From: Misgurnus anguillicaudatus
Lineage: Eukaryota; Chordata; Actinopteri; Cypriniformes; Cobitidae
DNA: 64,000 nucleotides
Direction: 5' to 3'
Assembly (NCBI RefSeq): GCF_027580225.2
Contig: NC_073341.2
Coordinates: 15,436,501 to 15,500,500 of the forward strand
The position numbers and the translations under genes were made by a program. Below the pieces are notes generated by a model. It was not told the DNA's origin, searched no databases, and saw nothing but the letters and a program-made list of their open reading frames with translations. Positions 22,992-34,888 of the stretch are shown here, piece by piece; position 1 is the stretch's first letter, and every line of letters begins with the position of its first letter.

Positions 22992-23945
22992 GTGAGTCTT
23001 AGTGATGGACTGTTAATTGCTATATGTTTAAAAGGTTTGCCAGACTCATTTAAACCGTTCGCCATTCATGTCACACAAAGTGATGAAAACATGATGTTCT
23101 CAGATTTCAAGACTAAGTTGAGAAGTTTTGAAAGTACAGAAAAGTTTCACACCAGCACGAGTGATGATAAAGTGATGAAAGTGTGTGCCTCAGCACCGGA
23201 ATGGATGGGGAGAGAACAACTCACAGACTCGGACATTACGTGCTATACCTGTGGTCGGAAGGGACATAAGGCTCGTGCTTGCCTGACCCCAAATCGCAAA
23301 AGACTCTGGTGTAGTTACTGTAAAAGCTCAACGCACAGAGATAAAAATTGCAGACATAAAAGAGACAATGTAAAACAAGCGATTGATAATGAAGAGAACG
23401 ATGCACACACATTTGTTTTTAAAACGAGTGAGTGTCATTTCTACAATGTGCGACAAAAGGGACTTATGGTTGACACTGGTGCGACATCGAACATTATTAC
23501 AGACATCGGGAAATTCAAAAAGTTTGACAACAAATTTCAGCCGGAGAAACACTACATTGAGTTGGCTAACAGGACCAGAGCGAGCAGAGTGGCGTTAAAA
23601 AGAGGTGACGCGGAAGTGTGTCTGGTCAACAGCGAGGGACGACAGGTGAATGCGACGCTGAAAGGCGCCTTGTACATTCCATCATACCCCCAGGATATCT
23701 TTTCTGTTAAAGCAGCAACGACAAACGGAGCTTCGACCAACTTTCAACAAGGACACGACAAACTCATTCACAGCAACGGTACGAAGTTTAACATACAAGA
23801 GTACAATAGACTGTACTATTTGAACACTGTTAACATGGACAATGACAGTTGTAATGTTGTTATGACATTCAAACTTAGCATGAGATCCTTGGACACTGCA
23901 ACTATGATGATGTCTCGAAATTGCAGGATGTTGTTGAGGGAATGA
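22992..23945 (+). pseudogene. Copia gag C-terminal part and protease (317 codons open)
   Basis: The frame enters gag already inside the UBN2-like domain (GLPDSFKPFAIHVTQ), so the first part is missing. A CCHC zinc knuckle CYTCGRKGHKARAC lies at about residues 88-101, followed by a second Cys/His group (CSYCKSSTHRDKNC). The protease motif VDTGATSNI (about residues 159-167) has the catalytic Asp of retropepsins. ALYIPSYPQDIFSVKAAT is typical of the region between protease and integrase. The first codon at 22992 is GTG with no start context, so this is not an independent gene. It is open for its whole length, which suggests a fairly young element. Confidence 0.8.
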
Positions 23946-24482
23946 AAATTAAGGGTAAGATTTATAAATCTAAGCTAAACTGTGAAATCTGCAAACAGGG
24001 TAAATTTGTACAGTTTAGAAATAGGAAGCCTGATACACGGGCCAAAGCTGCTCTTGAACTCGTGCACACAGATCTACTTGGTCCTATTGACCCAGAAGCT
24101 AAAGATGGTTTCAAATATGCTCTAGCATTTACTGATGATTACTCGGGTGCAGTAGTTGGGTATTTTTTAAAAGCTATGATTGATACTGTGAAAGCTACTG
24201 AAAAGTTCTTATACAGGCCCTTATGGGACTATAAAGTGTGTGAGATCAGATAATGGCACAGAGTTCATGGCAAAAGAGTTTCAGTCACTATTGAGCAAGA
24301 ACTGCATTCGACATGAGACCTCGGCACCCCATTCACCCCATCAAAATGGGACAGCTGAGAGGAATTGGAGAACGCTGTTTGAGATGGCAAGATGTTTGCT
24401 TCTGGAGAGCAAACTACCTCAGATGTTGTGGACCTATGCTGTAATGACTGCTGCAGTAATACGCAACGGGTGCTATAATGAC
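23921..24482 (+). pseudogene. Copia integrase, N-terminal and core part, cut by a LINE
   Basis: Two overlapping frames (23921-24253 and 24240-24482), so one frameshift near 24235. Motifs: CEICKQGKF (pre-integrase zinc-binding end), HTDLLGPI (first catalytic Asp), FTDDYSG, RSDNGTEF (second Asp) and NGTAERNWRT (Glu). All three DD-E residues are present. The frame continues after the nested LINE at 28148 with QTPYHALTGRKPD. Confidence 0.8.
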
Positions 24483-24488
24483 AGGATA

Positions 24489-27400
24489 ATAATTATAATA
24501 ATAATAATAAACTTTATTTTTATAAAGCGCCTTTAAAAGCAGCTTCTCAAAGCGCTGTACATTAAATCACAATACAATAAAACATTCAGCAAGCAAAAAT
24601 AAATAAGAAACAGTAAAAAATAACTATAAAACGATCACAAGCTCAGCAATCAAATGCAATTTTAAAAGAAGAGCTTTAAAAGATCTGAGAGTCTGTGCTT
24701 CCCTGAGTTCAAGAGCAAGAGAGTTCCAAAGTGTGGGAGCATACACAGAGAAAGCCCTTTTTGCCCTTAGATTTAAGATGTGATTGTGGAACGACTAGCA
24801 AATTACACTGTGAGGAGCGCAGGCTACGATTTGGAGAATAAGTGGTCAATAAATCAGATAAGTACTGCGGAGCTAGGCCACGCAGCGCCTTGTAGGTTAA
24901 CATCATGACCCTAAAATCAACAGTGCAGAGATTTCAGAACCGGTGTAATATGTTCAAATTTCCTAGTTCCAGTCAGGATCCGGGCAGCAGAATTCTGGAC
25001 ATATTGCAATTTACTAATCGTAGCTTTAGAAACTCCAGCTAAAACTGCATTGCAATAGTCCAGACGTGAAATCACAAAATAATTAATTAACCTTTCAGCG
25101 ACCGATATGCTTAACATTGGGTGTATTCTAGCTATATTTCTGAGATGGAAAAGGGACGCCTTCACAATACTCTGGACAGAAGAATCAAAAGTGAGGCTGG
25201 TGTCAAAAAATACACCAAGGTTCCTGATTTTACTTTGAGACTCTAAAACAGTGCCATCAACAGACAATGTCAGAGTAGTCGCTTTGCAAACTCGATGCCG
25301 AGACCCTATAAGCATAACCTCCGTTTTTCCACCATTCAAGCACAGAAAGTTATTATTCATCCATAGTTTAATCTCAGAAATACAGCCAGCAAGGTAACAA
25401 GAATCAATATCTTCTCCAGGTTTAGAATGGATATAAATTTAGGTATCGTCAGCATAGAAATGATAATTAAGACCAAGCGATCACAGAAGATGCCCAAATG
25501 GATATAAATAAATATTAAAAAGTAAAGGACCCAAAACAGATCTCTGAGGGACACCAGTAACCGGACAAGAAACAGAGCTAAAGCCACCCATCGATACAAA
25601 TTGGGAACGGTAAGTAAAATACGATTTAAACCATTCCAAAACTGTCCCAGACTCCCCAAATGTAGTTTCTAGTCGAGCTAGTAAAAGGCCGTAATCCACA
25701 GTGTCAAAGGCTGCTTTAAGATCCAGAAGAATTAAAAGTGAGAGCTCCAGAATCTGCAGCCATCAGCAAGTCATTGGTAACTTTGACCAAGGCCGTTTCA
25801 GTGCTGTGACATTTGCGAAAACCTGACTGAAGGGGTTAAAACAGATTATTAGTTATTAATAATGATTACTGAGTTGGGAAGCAACAACACGCTCACACTT
25901 TTGCCAAGCAAGGAAGATTAGAAATGGGGAAAAAATTCTTAAAATCATCCATAGGAACATTGTCTTTCTTTGGCACCGGCATAACAGCAGCAGTCTTTAG
26001 TACTGCTGGTACGACTCCAGTTTCCAGTGATTCATTTATGATACACAGAGAAGCATGCTTTAAATAAATCTGTAGGAATTGGATCCAGCAAACAGGTGGA
26101 TGATTTTGTGTTTGATACCTCCCTTGTGAGAGCCTCAGAATCAAGTAGTGAGAAATGAGTTAAAGGAACACTAGTGAACCCAGATGTGTAAAGAAATGAA
26201 GTAGCACAGTCAGCGTTAGCTTCAATTTCTTTGCGGGTATTAGCAACCTTTGAGTTAAAAAAAATGTAAGAAAAAATCACAGAGCTGCTGGGAGCCAGGC
26301 AAATGAGTTACAGAATTAACTTGAAGCCCCTTGTTTATGGTTTGGAACAGATGCCTGGGATTATTTTGATTATTTACAATAGTCTGAGAGTAATACGATG
26401 ATCATTCAGCCCCCACTTCCAAGAGAGTTTGATAGCCCCCCAAATGGACCTTATATTCTTGATAATAGACACTCTGACCAGTAAGGCGCCATTTACGTTC
26501 CATTTGCCGACAAGCAGACTTTTTTGAGCGCAGATTGTCGTTATACCACGGAGCGGAATGGGCATGTGACCTTGCGTGACCTTCGAGGAGCAAAAATGTC
26601 AAGATTAGCAGCTAAAGTTGAGTTAAGCTGCAAAACTTTTTCCTCCAATGGTAGTTGATGAAGATCACTTAGGGTGGATACCACAGAGATGGAGAAAGCT
26701 GCCTGATCGATAGACTTCCACTTCCGAAAAGATACTGTTCGGGTGGAAGGCTCATTTGAGTGATATAATTCAAGGTTAAAACAGACAGCTGAATGATCAG
26801 ACAAGCCAATGTCAATAGATAAAAACTGTGATACAAAAGAGCCATTAGCTATCACAAGATCCAGCGTGTGACCCTTATTATGGGTTGGGCCAGCAACAAA
26901 CTGCATGAAATTAAAACAGTCAATTAGTGACACAAACTCCTTAGCATCGACTGAATCACTCCGGTCAACATGGATATTAAAGTCTCCCACAATTAAAACT
27001 CTGTCAAACTTTAAAGCCAGCATTCACAAAAAGTCTGCAAACTCAGAAAAAAAGTAGCATGTGTCCTAGTCTTAGGCGGTCTGTAGAGTGTAGCAATGAT
27101 GGTGGATACAGGGGCAGAAATACTAATAACCAGACATTCATGAATACTGATGATGAATACTGGGGAACAGTCACAGTGCTTGTACAAAATTTTAAGTTGT
27201 AAACAACAATGATGCCTCCACCTCTACCAGATAATCTTGGAAGATCTAATACTCCAAAACCCGCAGGAGTGATCTGATTAAACAGGAACCCATTGTTTCC
27301 CTTATGCCAAGCAACAAGTCCAGATTTTTGTCTGTAATGAAATCCGATAAGAGCAATGCTTTATTGTTCACAGAGCGCGCATTAAATAAAGCAGCGTAGG

Positions 27401-28141
27401 CCTGACATTGTAACGACGCCGTCAGAGGTTTAACATCCATGCACGGAACCGATATCAAATTACTAAAAACCACACCAGTATGGGACAGTTTGTTGGTCTT
27501 ACGTCGGCAAATGGGGGCAAAGATGTTAGGAGAGGATGTAACAGCAAAGCTGCACCTCACGCCCCAATGGATATATCGCTTGGGACGTAACAGACCAATA
27601 TCTCGACAGAGATTATAAGAGTCTTTAGCTAGAGAATAACAGTTATGTTTTAAAGCCAAAAGCGTACGTGTAGTGTACCTTAGCGGCATGATCGATGAAT
27701 GCCTGTTCACGAGTCAAGGCGTATGGAGCTCCGTAACACACCAACCACAGTGTCGAACAATCCACACACTCAGCCAGCAGACGCAATGAACCGAAGTTTA
27801 CACGCTGCAGACTAGTCCAGGTGACCCTCCGTAGCGCATTCTCCCCTGCAATCCACACACAGCCAGGTTGCAGCTCAACCAGAGTTAAACACTGCACGTT
27901 TTCCAAGCAAATCTCCGTAGCACACTACGAGCTCGAACTCTTAAAATCCTCACAGACAGTTGAATCAACGCGGTAATCCAGGGCCCACTACAGTATAGTC
28001 TAAAAGGAACTTAAAATAAAAAGATATAAAAAAATAAAACAGTAACAGGAGCGGCAGCAAAGCGCGCCAGCGTACCCTGAGACCAGAAGTCAAGTGTTGA
28101 GACGTTGATTTAGACGCTCGCATTTGCCAGATACTCCCTAT
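24489..28141 (-). mobile_element. L2-type LINE, nearly full length (3.65 kb), nested in copia integrase
   Basis: Inserted antisense to copia. The 6 bp AGGATA occurs at 24483-24488 and 28142-28147. The 3' end (plus-sense left) has an ATA-rich tail followed by AAAGCGCCTTTAAAAGCAGC and AAAGCGCTGTACA. Minus-strand coding order: an N-terminal frame (27906-27643), endonuclease (NARSVNNKALLLSDFI about 27400; VGDFNIHVD and SDHSAV within 27023-26541), RT N-terminal PVPKKDN...FFPISNLPCLAKV (26144-25893), GVPQRSVLGPLLF (25699-25481), FYADDT (about 25458-25441), and the C-terminal part with SRLDYCNAVLAG (25360-24917, 24906-24709). Several frameshifts make it inactive. Family by motif memory: L2/CR1 group. 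Confidence 0.85.
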
Positions 28142-28335
28142 AGGATACAGCAAACCCCATACCATGCTCTAACTGGAAGAAAACCTGATCTTTCAAAAAT
28201 GAAGGTGTTTGGTTCAGTATGTTATGCGTACATGCAAGACAAAAAGAAACTGGATGCACGATGTGAAAAAGGAGTCTTTGTAGGGTATGATAAAAACAGC
28301 CCTGCATATCCCGTCTATTATCCAGAAACAGGAAT
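28142..28335 (+). pseudogene. Copia integrase C-terminal part (copy A)
   Basis: Resumes the integrase frame: QTPYHALTGRKPDLSKMKVF, then YMQDKKKLDARCEKG and VFVGYDKNSPAY, the usual integrase C-terminal region of copia. Homology to copy B (34322-34510) ends abruptly at about 28335. Confidence 0.75.
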
Positions 28336-28516
28336 TTTAAGTTTAAAGTTTAAATGTTAATTCTTCTCTAATATATTGGTATCATTCCTTCTTAACAAAC
28401 AGGACGCAACAAGTAAAAATTAACTCTGTGTTATCTGATGTTGCAGTAAGTAGTACTGGAGCTCCACAAGGTTGTATAAGTTCTTCTTTTCTATCTCCTT
28501 TCTGTCTCCTTTCCTA
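28336..28516 (+). mobile_element. LINE RT fragment replacing copia RT
   Basis: Between two stretches homologous to copy B lies a plus-strand LINE RT piece: FLTNRTQQVKINSVLSDV and STGAPQGC (about 28380-28500), the RT motif around the conserved PQG. About 1.04 kb present in copy B (34511-35548) is missing here. Confidence 0.65.
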
Positions 28517-29240
28517 GGAATTGATTTTCATCAAAATGAAGGAGTCATTAAAGTGAATCAGAAGAAGTACATTTTAAAGATACTAGAGAGATTGTAAACC
28601 CAGATTAACACCATGTGAGCACAAGCTTAACTACAACAATGATGGTGATCCTGTTGATTCTAAAAAGTACCGTGAGGCAGTTGGTAGTTTGATCTATCTA
28701 ATGACATGTACAAGACCTGATTTAAGCTGGATTGTTAGCAAACAGTCTCAGTATCTGTCGGATCCAAAGGAACAACACTAGTCTTCTGTTAAGCATGTGA
28801 TTAGGTACTTAAAAAGTACAATTGATCATGAACTATGTTACAGGAAAAGTGAAGAAGGACTTAAACTTGTAGCATATAGTGATGCTGATTGGGCATCAGA
28901 TCTAAATGACAGGAGGAGTACCACAGGATACTGTTTTAGTCTTACGCCAAATGGTCCTTTGATTTCCTGGAAGTCAAAGAAACAGTCGACAGTTGCTTTA
29001 TCAACATGTGAAGCAGAGTATATGGCTCTGGCTGCAACAACACAGGAAAGCATGTATCTTGTACAGTTGTTGAATGACTTGTAACATGTTGATATAAGAT
29101 ACTATTTCATCCGATCAGTGACGGCAAAGTGACAATTGAGTATTGCCCCACAGGAGAAATGGTGGCTGAGGTTCTGACTAAACCAGTGACGAAATTTAAA
29201 TTAGAAAAGTTCAAGAGTTTTATGTTTGGCATGTAAATGC
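28517..29240 (+). pseudogene. Copia RT end and RNase H (copy A)
   Basis: Starts GIDFHQNEGVIKVNQKKY, has stops around 28597-28660 and at 28779, then an open RNase H stretch with YLMTCTRPDL, LVAYSDADWASDLNDRRSTT and STCEAEYMAL. The three RNase H acidic positions (D in SDADWA, E in CEAEYMA and a further D region) are visible, but about 90 bp present in copy B are deleted at about 29083. Inactive. Confidence 0.75.
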
Positions 29241-29329
29241 AACGAAAGAGAAAGACAAGTTTGTTCATGTGTTACTGATATATTGTTGTTATGATATACA
29301 GTATTGTACATTATGAGCGCAAGTGGGGG

Positions 29330-29648
29330 TGTTAACGTTTATAAAAAATGTGCCCTCATAGTGTTCATGTCACGTGTATGTAACCTGTCTTCCATATAAG
29401 GAAATTTGCAAATAAATGTGGTTCTGTAAGGGTTGCGTAAGTATTTCTTAATAATAATTAAGGGCACACCAGCATGGGGCAGTTGCTTCAACCATTTCCT
29501 CTGGTTACACAGATAGACTAATTATTTGACCCTAACTAAGTTGTGTATAATTGTGATTACTATACGAGGGCTATATAAGTCAGGACCTCTGGTGTGGTTG
29601 AGTTTATGTTTCAGAACCACACAACGGCCGGTGTGGGCTGATATAACA
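29330..29648 (+). repeat. Copia 3' LTR (copy A)
   Basis: Preceded by a purine tract AAGTGGGGG. Starts TGTTAACG and ends ATATAACA, so it has TG...CA ends and a 5 bp terminal inversion TGTTA/TAACA. A GGGCTATATAAGTC promoter-type motif lies at about 29569. About 97% identical by eye to 36463-36779. No 5' LTR is in the window. Confidence 0.75.
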
Positions 29649-30170
29649 TTGGTAATCGAATGAACAAGTTCAGTGTAAATATGAGTAAATGGAATGATCA
29701 AACGTTTATCCAAATTCTATAATTACATCAATTTGATTCAGAATTATGTACAGCATTGTTTATATCTTTTGGAGTCAGATATTAGGTTGCATAATTTTAA
29801 AATGTCATCTGTAAGCACCAGAAAAGACCAAACGCGCAACGATCCTTCTGCCATGATGTTTGGTTTCCCCCATTGGGCCAAACGGATGGATACATGTTTT
29901 ATTTTTCCTCTTACAGTTGTAGTTGTTGTGGTAATACCATTACCATCTTCAGTTGTTAAAAACCAGTTTGCCTTTATTTCATATGTGTGATAATATTGAT
30001 GTTTTACTGAAACAGCTAGTTTAGTTTTATATCAGCATTATGGCAATTGGTGTTTCTTTTAGCTGATCACATGTTTTCATCTGACCTTTTAAACATAACC
30101 TTGTTCATACTGTTTAAAAGTAAATAAATGTGGACAACAATACATTTTACAGTGTAAATATTTAATGTCT
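29649..30170. repeat. Sequence flanking the copia insertion, shared by units A, B and (partly) C
   Basis: Repeated at 36780-37290. The part from about 29910 also occurs at 55958-56122. It contains a 98-codon plus frame (29694-29990) that differs by one residue in unit B. No domain is recognised and the frame begins at a weak start. Recent duplication alone explains the conservation. Confidence 0.6.
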
Positions 30171-30262
30171 CACATTACTGGAGGTTAAGGCCATAAAATT
30201 GCTGTTCTTACAGTATGAAATGTACAGTAAATGCATTTACAACAAGCTAAATTGCACTAGTG

Positions 30263-30406
30263 CATTGTTTCTCAACTTTGGTCCTCGGCTCGAGCCCCCC
30301 TCTCAGAATATTTGAAATGTCTCCCTAATTAATATCAGGTGTTTATATAAGAAGACATCTAAAACAATCTGGGAGGGAGCCCGAGGACTGGAGTTGAGAA
30401 ACACTG
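30263..30406. mobile_element. 144 bp hAT-like MITE in unit A
   Basis: Ends CATTGTTTCTCAACTTTGGT and the inverse of CAGTGTTTCTCAACTCCAGT. Flanks CACTAGTG (30255-30262) and CACTACAG are near-identical 8-mers. The same insertion sits at 37394-37538 in unit B, partly deleted at 60809-60923 in C, and only its right half at 5390-5434 in D. It therefore predates all the duplications. Confidence 0.8.
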
Positions 30407-30514
30407 CACTACAGTTATTAATACAGTGTTTTACTGTTATTTTGCAGTATTTGACTATTTGATGTAAGTTACTATAATTTCAGCAAGCATTTTTTACAGT
30501 ATCACTCCTTCCTT

Positions 30515-30583
30515 AGTGAATTTTCATGTGGTCCTTAGGATTTTCTTTTTGTTTAAAAATGCTTTTCACACTAAGGACAATGT
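30515..30583 (-). pseudogene. Decayed zinc finger in the ZNF2 3' UTR
   Basis: After the stop the minus strand reads C-P-stop-C-E-K-H-F and then, one base shifted, KQKENPKDHMKIH: a complete but doubly broken finger. Confidence 0.7.
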
Positions 30584-32500
30584 TTAAGCACGCTCTCCAG
30601 TGTGAAGTCTCATGTGGCGTTTAAGATTTGATTTCTGTATGTAACTCTTTCCACACTGAAGACATGAGTATGGACGCTCTCCAGTGTGAAGTCTCATGTG
30701 GCGTTTAAGATTTGATTTCTGTATGTAACTCTTTCCACACTGATGACATATGTATGGACGCTCTCCAGTGTGAATTCTCATATGACTTTCAAGTGTCGAT
30801 TTCTGTTTGAAACCCTTTTCACAATGAGGACATGAATATGGACGCTCTCCAGAGTGAACTCTCATGTGCACAATAAGCTCTGATTTCTGTATGAAACTCT
30901 TTCCACACTGAAGACATGAGTGTTGACGATCCCCAGTATGAATTGTCATGTGCCCGTCAAGAATTACTTTGTCTGTAAAACTCTTTCCACACTGAAGACA
31001 TGTGTATGGACGCTCTCCAGTGTGAACTGTCATGTGCCTGTTAAGATTGGCTTTGCATATGAAACTCTTTCCACACTCAAGACATGTGAATGGACGCTCT
31101 CCAGTGTGAACTCTCATGTGCACAATAAGCTGTGATTTGCCTATAAAACTCTTTCCACACTGAAGACATGAGTGTTGACGATCCCCAGTATGAATTTTCA
31201 TGTGCCCGTCAAGAATTACTTTGTCTGTAAAACTCTTTCCACACTGGAGACACGTGTATGGACGCTCTCCAGTGTGAACTCTCATGTGCCTGTTAAGATT
31301 GACTTTGTCTATGAAACTCTTTCCACACTCAAGACATGTATGATGCTCTGCAGTGTGAATTCTCATGTGCTTGTTAAGATTGAATTTGTATATGAAACTC
31401 TTTCCACACTCTAGACATGTGTATGGACGTTCTCCAATGTGAACTCTCATGTGCACATTAAGTTTCGATTTCAGTTTAAAACTCTTTTTACAATGAGGAC
31501 ATGCATACGGATGCTCCTCAGTGTGAACTGTCATGTGCAGATTAAGCCCTGATTTCTGTGTGAAACTCTTTCCACACTCAAGACATGTGAATGGACGCTC
31601 TCCAGTGTGAATTCTCATGTGCTTGTTAAGACTGGATTTGTGTATGAAACTTTTTCCACACTCTAGACATGTGTATGGATGCTCTCCAGTGTGAATTCTC
31701 ACATGACTTTCAAGTATCAATTTCTGATTAAAACCCTTTTCACAATGAGGACATGTATATGGATACTGTCCAGTGTGAACTCTCATGTGCCTGTTAAGAC
31801 TTACTTTTTCTATGAAACTCTTTCCACACTCAAGACATGAGTATGGATGCTCTCCAGTGTGAATTCTCGTGTGCCTTTCAAGTTTTTGTTTCTGTTTGAA
31901 ACTCTTTCCACATTGAAGACATGGGTATGGACGCTCTCCAGTGTGAACTCTCATGTGCACATCAAGATTTGATTTCCGTGCGAAACTCTTTCCACATTGA
32001 AGACATTTGTATGGGCGATCTCCAGTCGGAATTCTCACATGTTCCTCAGAATGTCTTTTAAGTGTAAAACTGTTCTCACAGTGAGGTGAGGATTTGCCCG
32101 CTTCTGTACTTTGCTTTCTATTTAGAGAGAAAGTATTTTCCATCTGCAAGCTACTGGATGTTTCTCTCATTTTGAAATGATGAGGTGTCTGAGAGTAGTT
32201 TTTTTTCTCAACTTCATTCAGTTCATCACTTTCAACTTTCAAATCCATTAAGTCTAAAATGAAACAAAAGAATTTGGTGTTTTTTCTGTCATTCTCATGT
32301 TAATATCATTAACCTTCAGAAAAATGCTATACCTCTAAAAGTTAGATATGATTTTTTACTATGATTCAAATCCGATGAACCGGCTGAAATTTTACCTTGA
32401 TGTTTCTCACCAATTATAAATGCAGAAACACAAATAGACACTAACCTTTGTGTTCCTCTGTGTCTTCTTGTTTAATTCGGCATATGTCTGGATCACTCAT
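30584..32500 (-). CDS. ZNF2: C2H2 zinc-finger protein, 17 fingers, about 574 aa
   Basis: Probable nuclear sequence-specific DNA-binding protein of the FiNZ-type fish family. Two coding exons: 32500-32446 ([21 protein letters not shown]) and 32253-30584, separated by a 192 bp intron with GTTAGT donor and TTTTAG acceptor. The splice completes an Asp codon in phase 1, giving [22 protein letters not shown], which resembles the FiNZ N-terminal pattern. One degenerate finger then precedes 17 regular fingers (from about residue 100 to the end) with TGERP-type linkers. Fingers 9-11 and 12-14 are a duplicated triplet. Fingers 16 and 17 have identical recognition helices (QSNR). The linker between fingers 8 and 9 is one residue short (HTAEHHTC). 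The frame is intact and ends HTGERA-stop. The exact target is unknown. Confidence 0.88.
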
Positions 32501-32786
32501 GTCTCAGTCTTCTCTTTAATCAAAACATAAATTTATACATTTTAACATTAACAACTTTAAGAAAATTTATTAAAACTGAAAAAATATTAAGTGCTCCAAT
32601 ATACAGAACAAATAATTATGATGTCAACAATTGTGTGTAGATTCAATATTATTTACATCAAATAAAGGAAAATGTTATTAAAATGTATATAATATTATTC
32701 AAGATAATTCAACTTGAGAGAAATGCAATTTCCAGTGAGAGGAAGAATATAGAAAAATAAAAAATCAGCTTTATCAAGTTTATTAC

Positions 32787-32965
32787 CTCGACTCTTCCAA
32801 CAATCAATGTCAGTGTTGGAAACTGTTTCCAGTGAAGACCAGGAGTCTTGTATTGTCTTCAGTAGTAGTCTTTATTGTAGATAGTGAAGTCTTTAAATCC
32901 GAGAGACTGCTACTGGCGCTGCATTCATCAAGTCTAACTGATGCTGGAACTACATTGCATTTATA
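32787..32965 (-). promoter_or_regulatory. ZNF2 promoter and 5' exon
   Basis: Minus-strand TATAAAT at 32965-32959 with a CCGCCCC GC-box about 12 bases upstream. The 5' exon ends at 32787 (GAGTCGAG/GTAATA donor). The ATG in this exon (context CTTGATGAATG) runs into TAA after about 11 codons because of a 1-base deletion relative to ZNF3. It is therefore an upstream ORF, and translation should start in exon 2. Confidence 0.65.
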
Positions 32966-33378
32966 CACATTTTAAGGGGCGGTCCTATAAAATGGAAACA
33001 AAGCACTTAACTTTAAACAAAACATTGAAAGCCACTCCTGATCCTGGAATTTCACCAATCCATAATCTCATTAACATAAGTGTCCCATCCAGACCATTTC
33101 ATTATCATAGAAATGGTTCACGCCTTGACATTTATCTGTGACTTAAACCCTTGGCTAAATCATAAGCAAATGGCCACAAACTCACAGCATTGGATGGGCC
33201 ATCAAGGGCCATTACATTCTGCTTTGTTTTTTTCTCTTATTCTTAATGACCCAATCCAAATGTATATCTTTTAGCATTTAATATAAAGATAGGGGAGAAA
33301 AGGAGAATCAGATGATGTTAAATTGACTCTTTTTTTATCCTTTCCTACACCAGTCACTGTTAAAGCATGTAAGTGTAG

Positions 33379-34212
33379 TTTCAAGCTCTGTCCATTCAAC
33401 ATAATCAACTGCGTGAGATAAAACATCTTCAGTTGATTGTTTGCTGCTGTGCTTTGATACTCTGAGTTCACTTTAGCTATTGGATTTTGTCACTTTTTCA
33501 TAAACTACATCATTTTAGGCAAATTCAAGAAATGGCCAACATAAGAAAACTGTGCATCATCTCATCCAGAATCACCCAAAAAATCCAAACAAATCAGTTT
33601 CATGATTTTAAGCAAATGTTTTCCAAAGTTATAAGCAAAAAATAACAATTCTGTCATATCTTCAGATGGGGAGCCCTGTTTCAAAACTGCTTGGGCACCC
33701 TTAGATTCTGATGCTTATATACACTGTAAAAAGTGAAACATTGGATTACTTAATAAAATTGAAGTAACTATTCACAATAAAGATTTTATTGACCTAATGT
33801 TCAGAAACTATTCAGTTCAAACTAATTTTTTTTGCATTTCATTAAAAATCTTTTCTGAATTTGGTGTAAATCAATATTTTGAAATGGCTTAAAAAATGTT
33901 TTTAACATACTTGATCTAAATTGAGTTTTCTTCAATCTAAAATATGTATTCATTACAAGTAATATGAAAGGCTTCATAATTGGCAAAAGCAATTTTGGCA
34001 GAGCACCCGGGTAACGATAAGCCTAGCTAACAATCGTCCTGCTAAGTTAGCTAACATTAGTCATTTTGATAGAGGCAGCCTCCCGACCCGACCCCCCCAC
34101 CACCTCAAAAAAAAAAACTCTCCGGTTCTACGCGATTCACGTGAATGACCTAATTGACCAAGAAAACGGCGATTGTCGCCGAAAAGCAACAAGTTTGCAG
34201 GTCTGATTAACA
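33379..34212. repeat. Spacer between units A and B
   Basis: 33379-33530 still matches unit D. 33531-33720 is unique. 33722-33986 (CACTGTAAAAAGTGAAACAT to TAATTGGCAAAA) is a MITE-like repeat also at 52200-52465, with only its left terminus recognisable. 33990-34212 is unassigned and contains a C-tract and an A-tract near 34096-34120. No gene. Confidence 0.6.
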
Positions 34213-34321
34213 AATAAAACAGTAACAGGAGCGGCAGCAAAGCGCACCAGCGTACCCTGAGACCGGAAGTCAAGTGTTGAGATGTTGATTGAGACGCTCG
34301 CGTTTGCCAGATACTCCCTAT
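34213..34321 (-). mobile_element. 5' end fragment of the L2-type LINE at the start of unit B
   Basis: Matches 28033-28141 almost exactly (ACAGTAACAGGAGCGGCAGC). Homology to unit A begins here abruptly, so the duplication breakpoint lies inside the LINE that is nested in copia. Confidence 0.85.
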
Positions 34322-34888
34322 AGGATACAGCAAACCCCATACCATGCTCTAACTGGAAGAAAACCTGATCTTTCAAAAATGAAGGTGTTTGGTTCAGGAT
34401 GTTATGCGTACATGCAAGACAAAAAGAAACTTGATGCACGATGTGAAAAATGAGTCTTTGTAGAGTATAATAAAAACAGCCCTGCATATCCCGTCTATTA
34501 TCCAGAAACCGGAAAAGTCCTCAAACACAGGCTTGTGAAATTTGTGACAAAGAGTGTTACCGGACACCAAACACAGACTGATATTTCAATATCAGATGAG
34601 AATTTCCATAGGGAAAGATATGTTTCCTTCCAGCCAAAGGAGAAGGTGACTGAGTACACCCCAAAAGAAACTGAACCTCAAGTTGAGACCAAAGATCAAG
34701 GTAATGAGACGGAGAGAAGTGAAAACACACGTTACCCTAAGAGAAATAGGAGAGCTCCTCAGTATCTAATGGATTATGTTTCTGATGCTGAATGTGATGA
34801 TCAGATTCTGACCAATGTTGACTATTGTTACAGAATGTGTGATTTGCCACAAACGTTCAAAGAAGCAGTGAGCTCAAGTTAGTCACAA

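Larger units (their letters stand above)
22988..29648 (+). mobile_element. Ty1/copia retrotransposon, 5' truncated, carrying a nested LINE
   Basis: Plus-strand element in Ty1/copia order: gag with zinc knuckle, protease, integrase, then RNase H and a 3' LTR. It lacks the gag N-terminus and the 5' LTR. Integrase is interrupted at 24489-28141 by an L2-type LINE flanked by AGGATA. Most of RT is replaced by about 180 bp of unrelated sequence (28336-28516). A second, less deleted copy of the 3' half lies at 34330-36779. Copia elements are generally scarce in vertebrates, though known in fish. Confidence 0.85.

Noticed and set aside
23328..23740. Frames overlapping copia gag in other frames or strand
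   Set aside because: Shadows of the gag-protease frame, which alone carries motifs.
29694..29990. 98-codon frame conserved between units A and B (also 36825-37121)
   Set aside because: Conservation follows from recent duplication. No domain, weak start, and only its latter part occurs in unit C.
30584..32253. Regular 84 bp periodicity that could suggest a CRISPR-like array
   Set aside because: The period is the C2H2 finger repeat in an open coding exon. No spacers, and a eukaryotic context.
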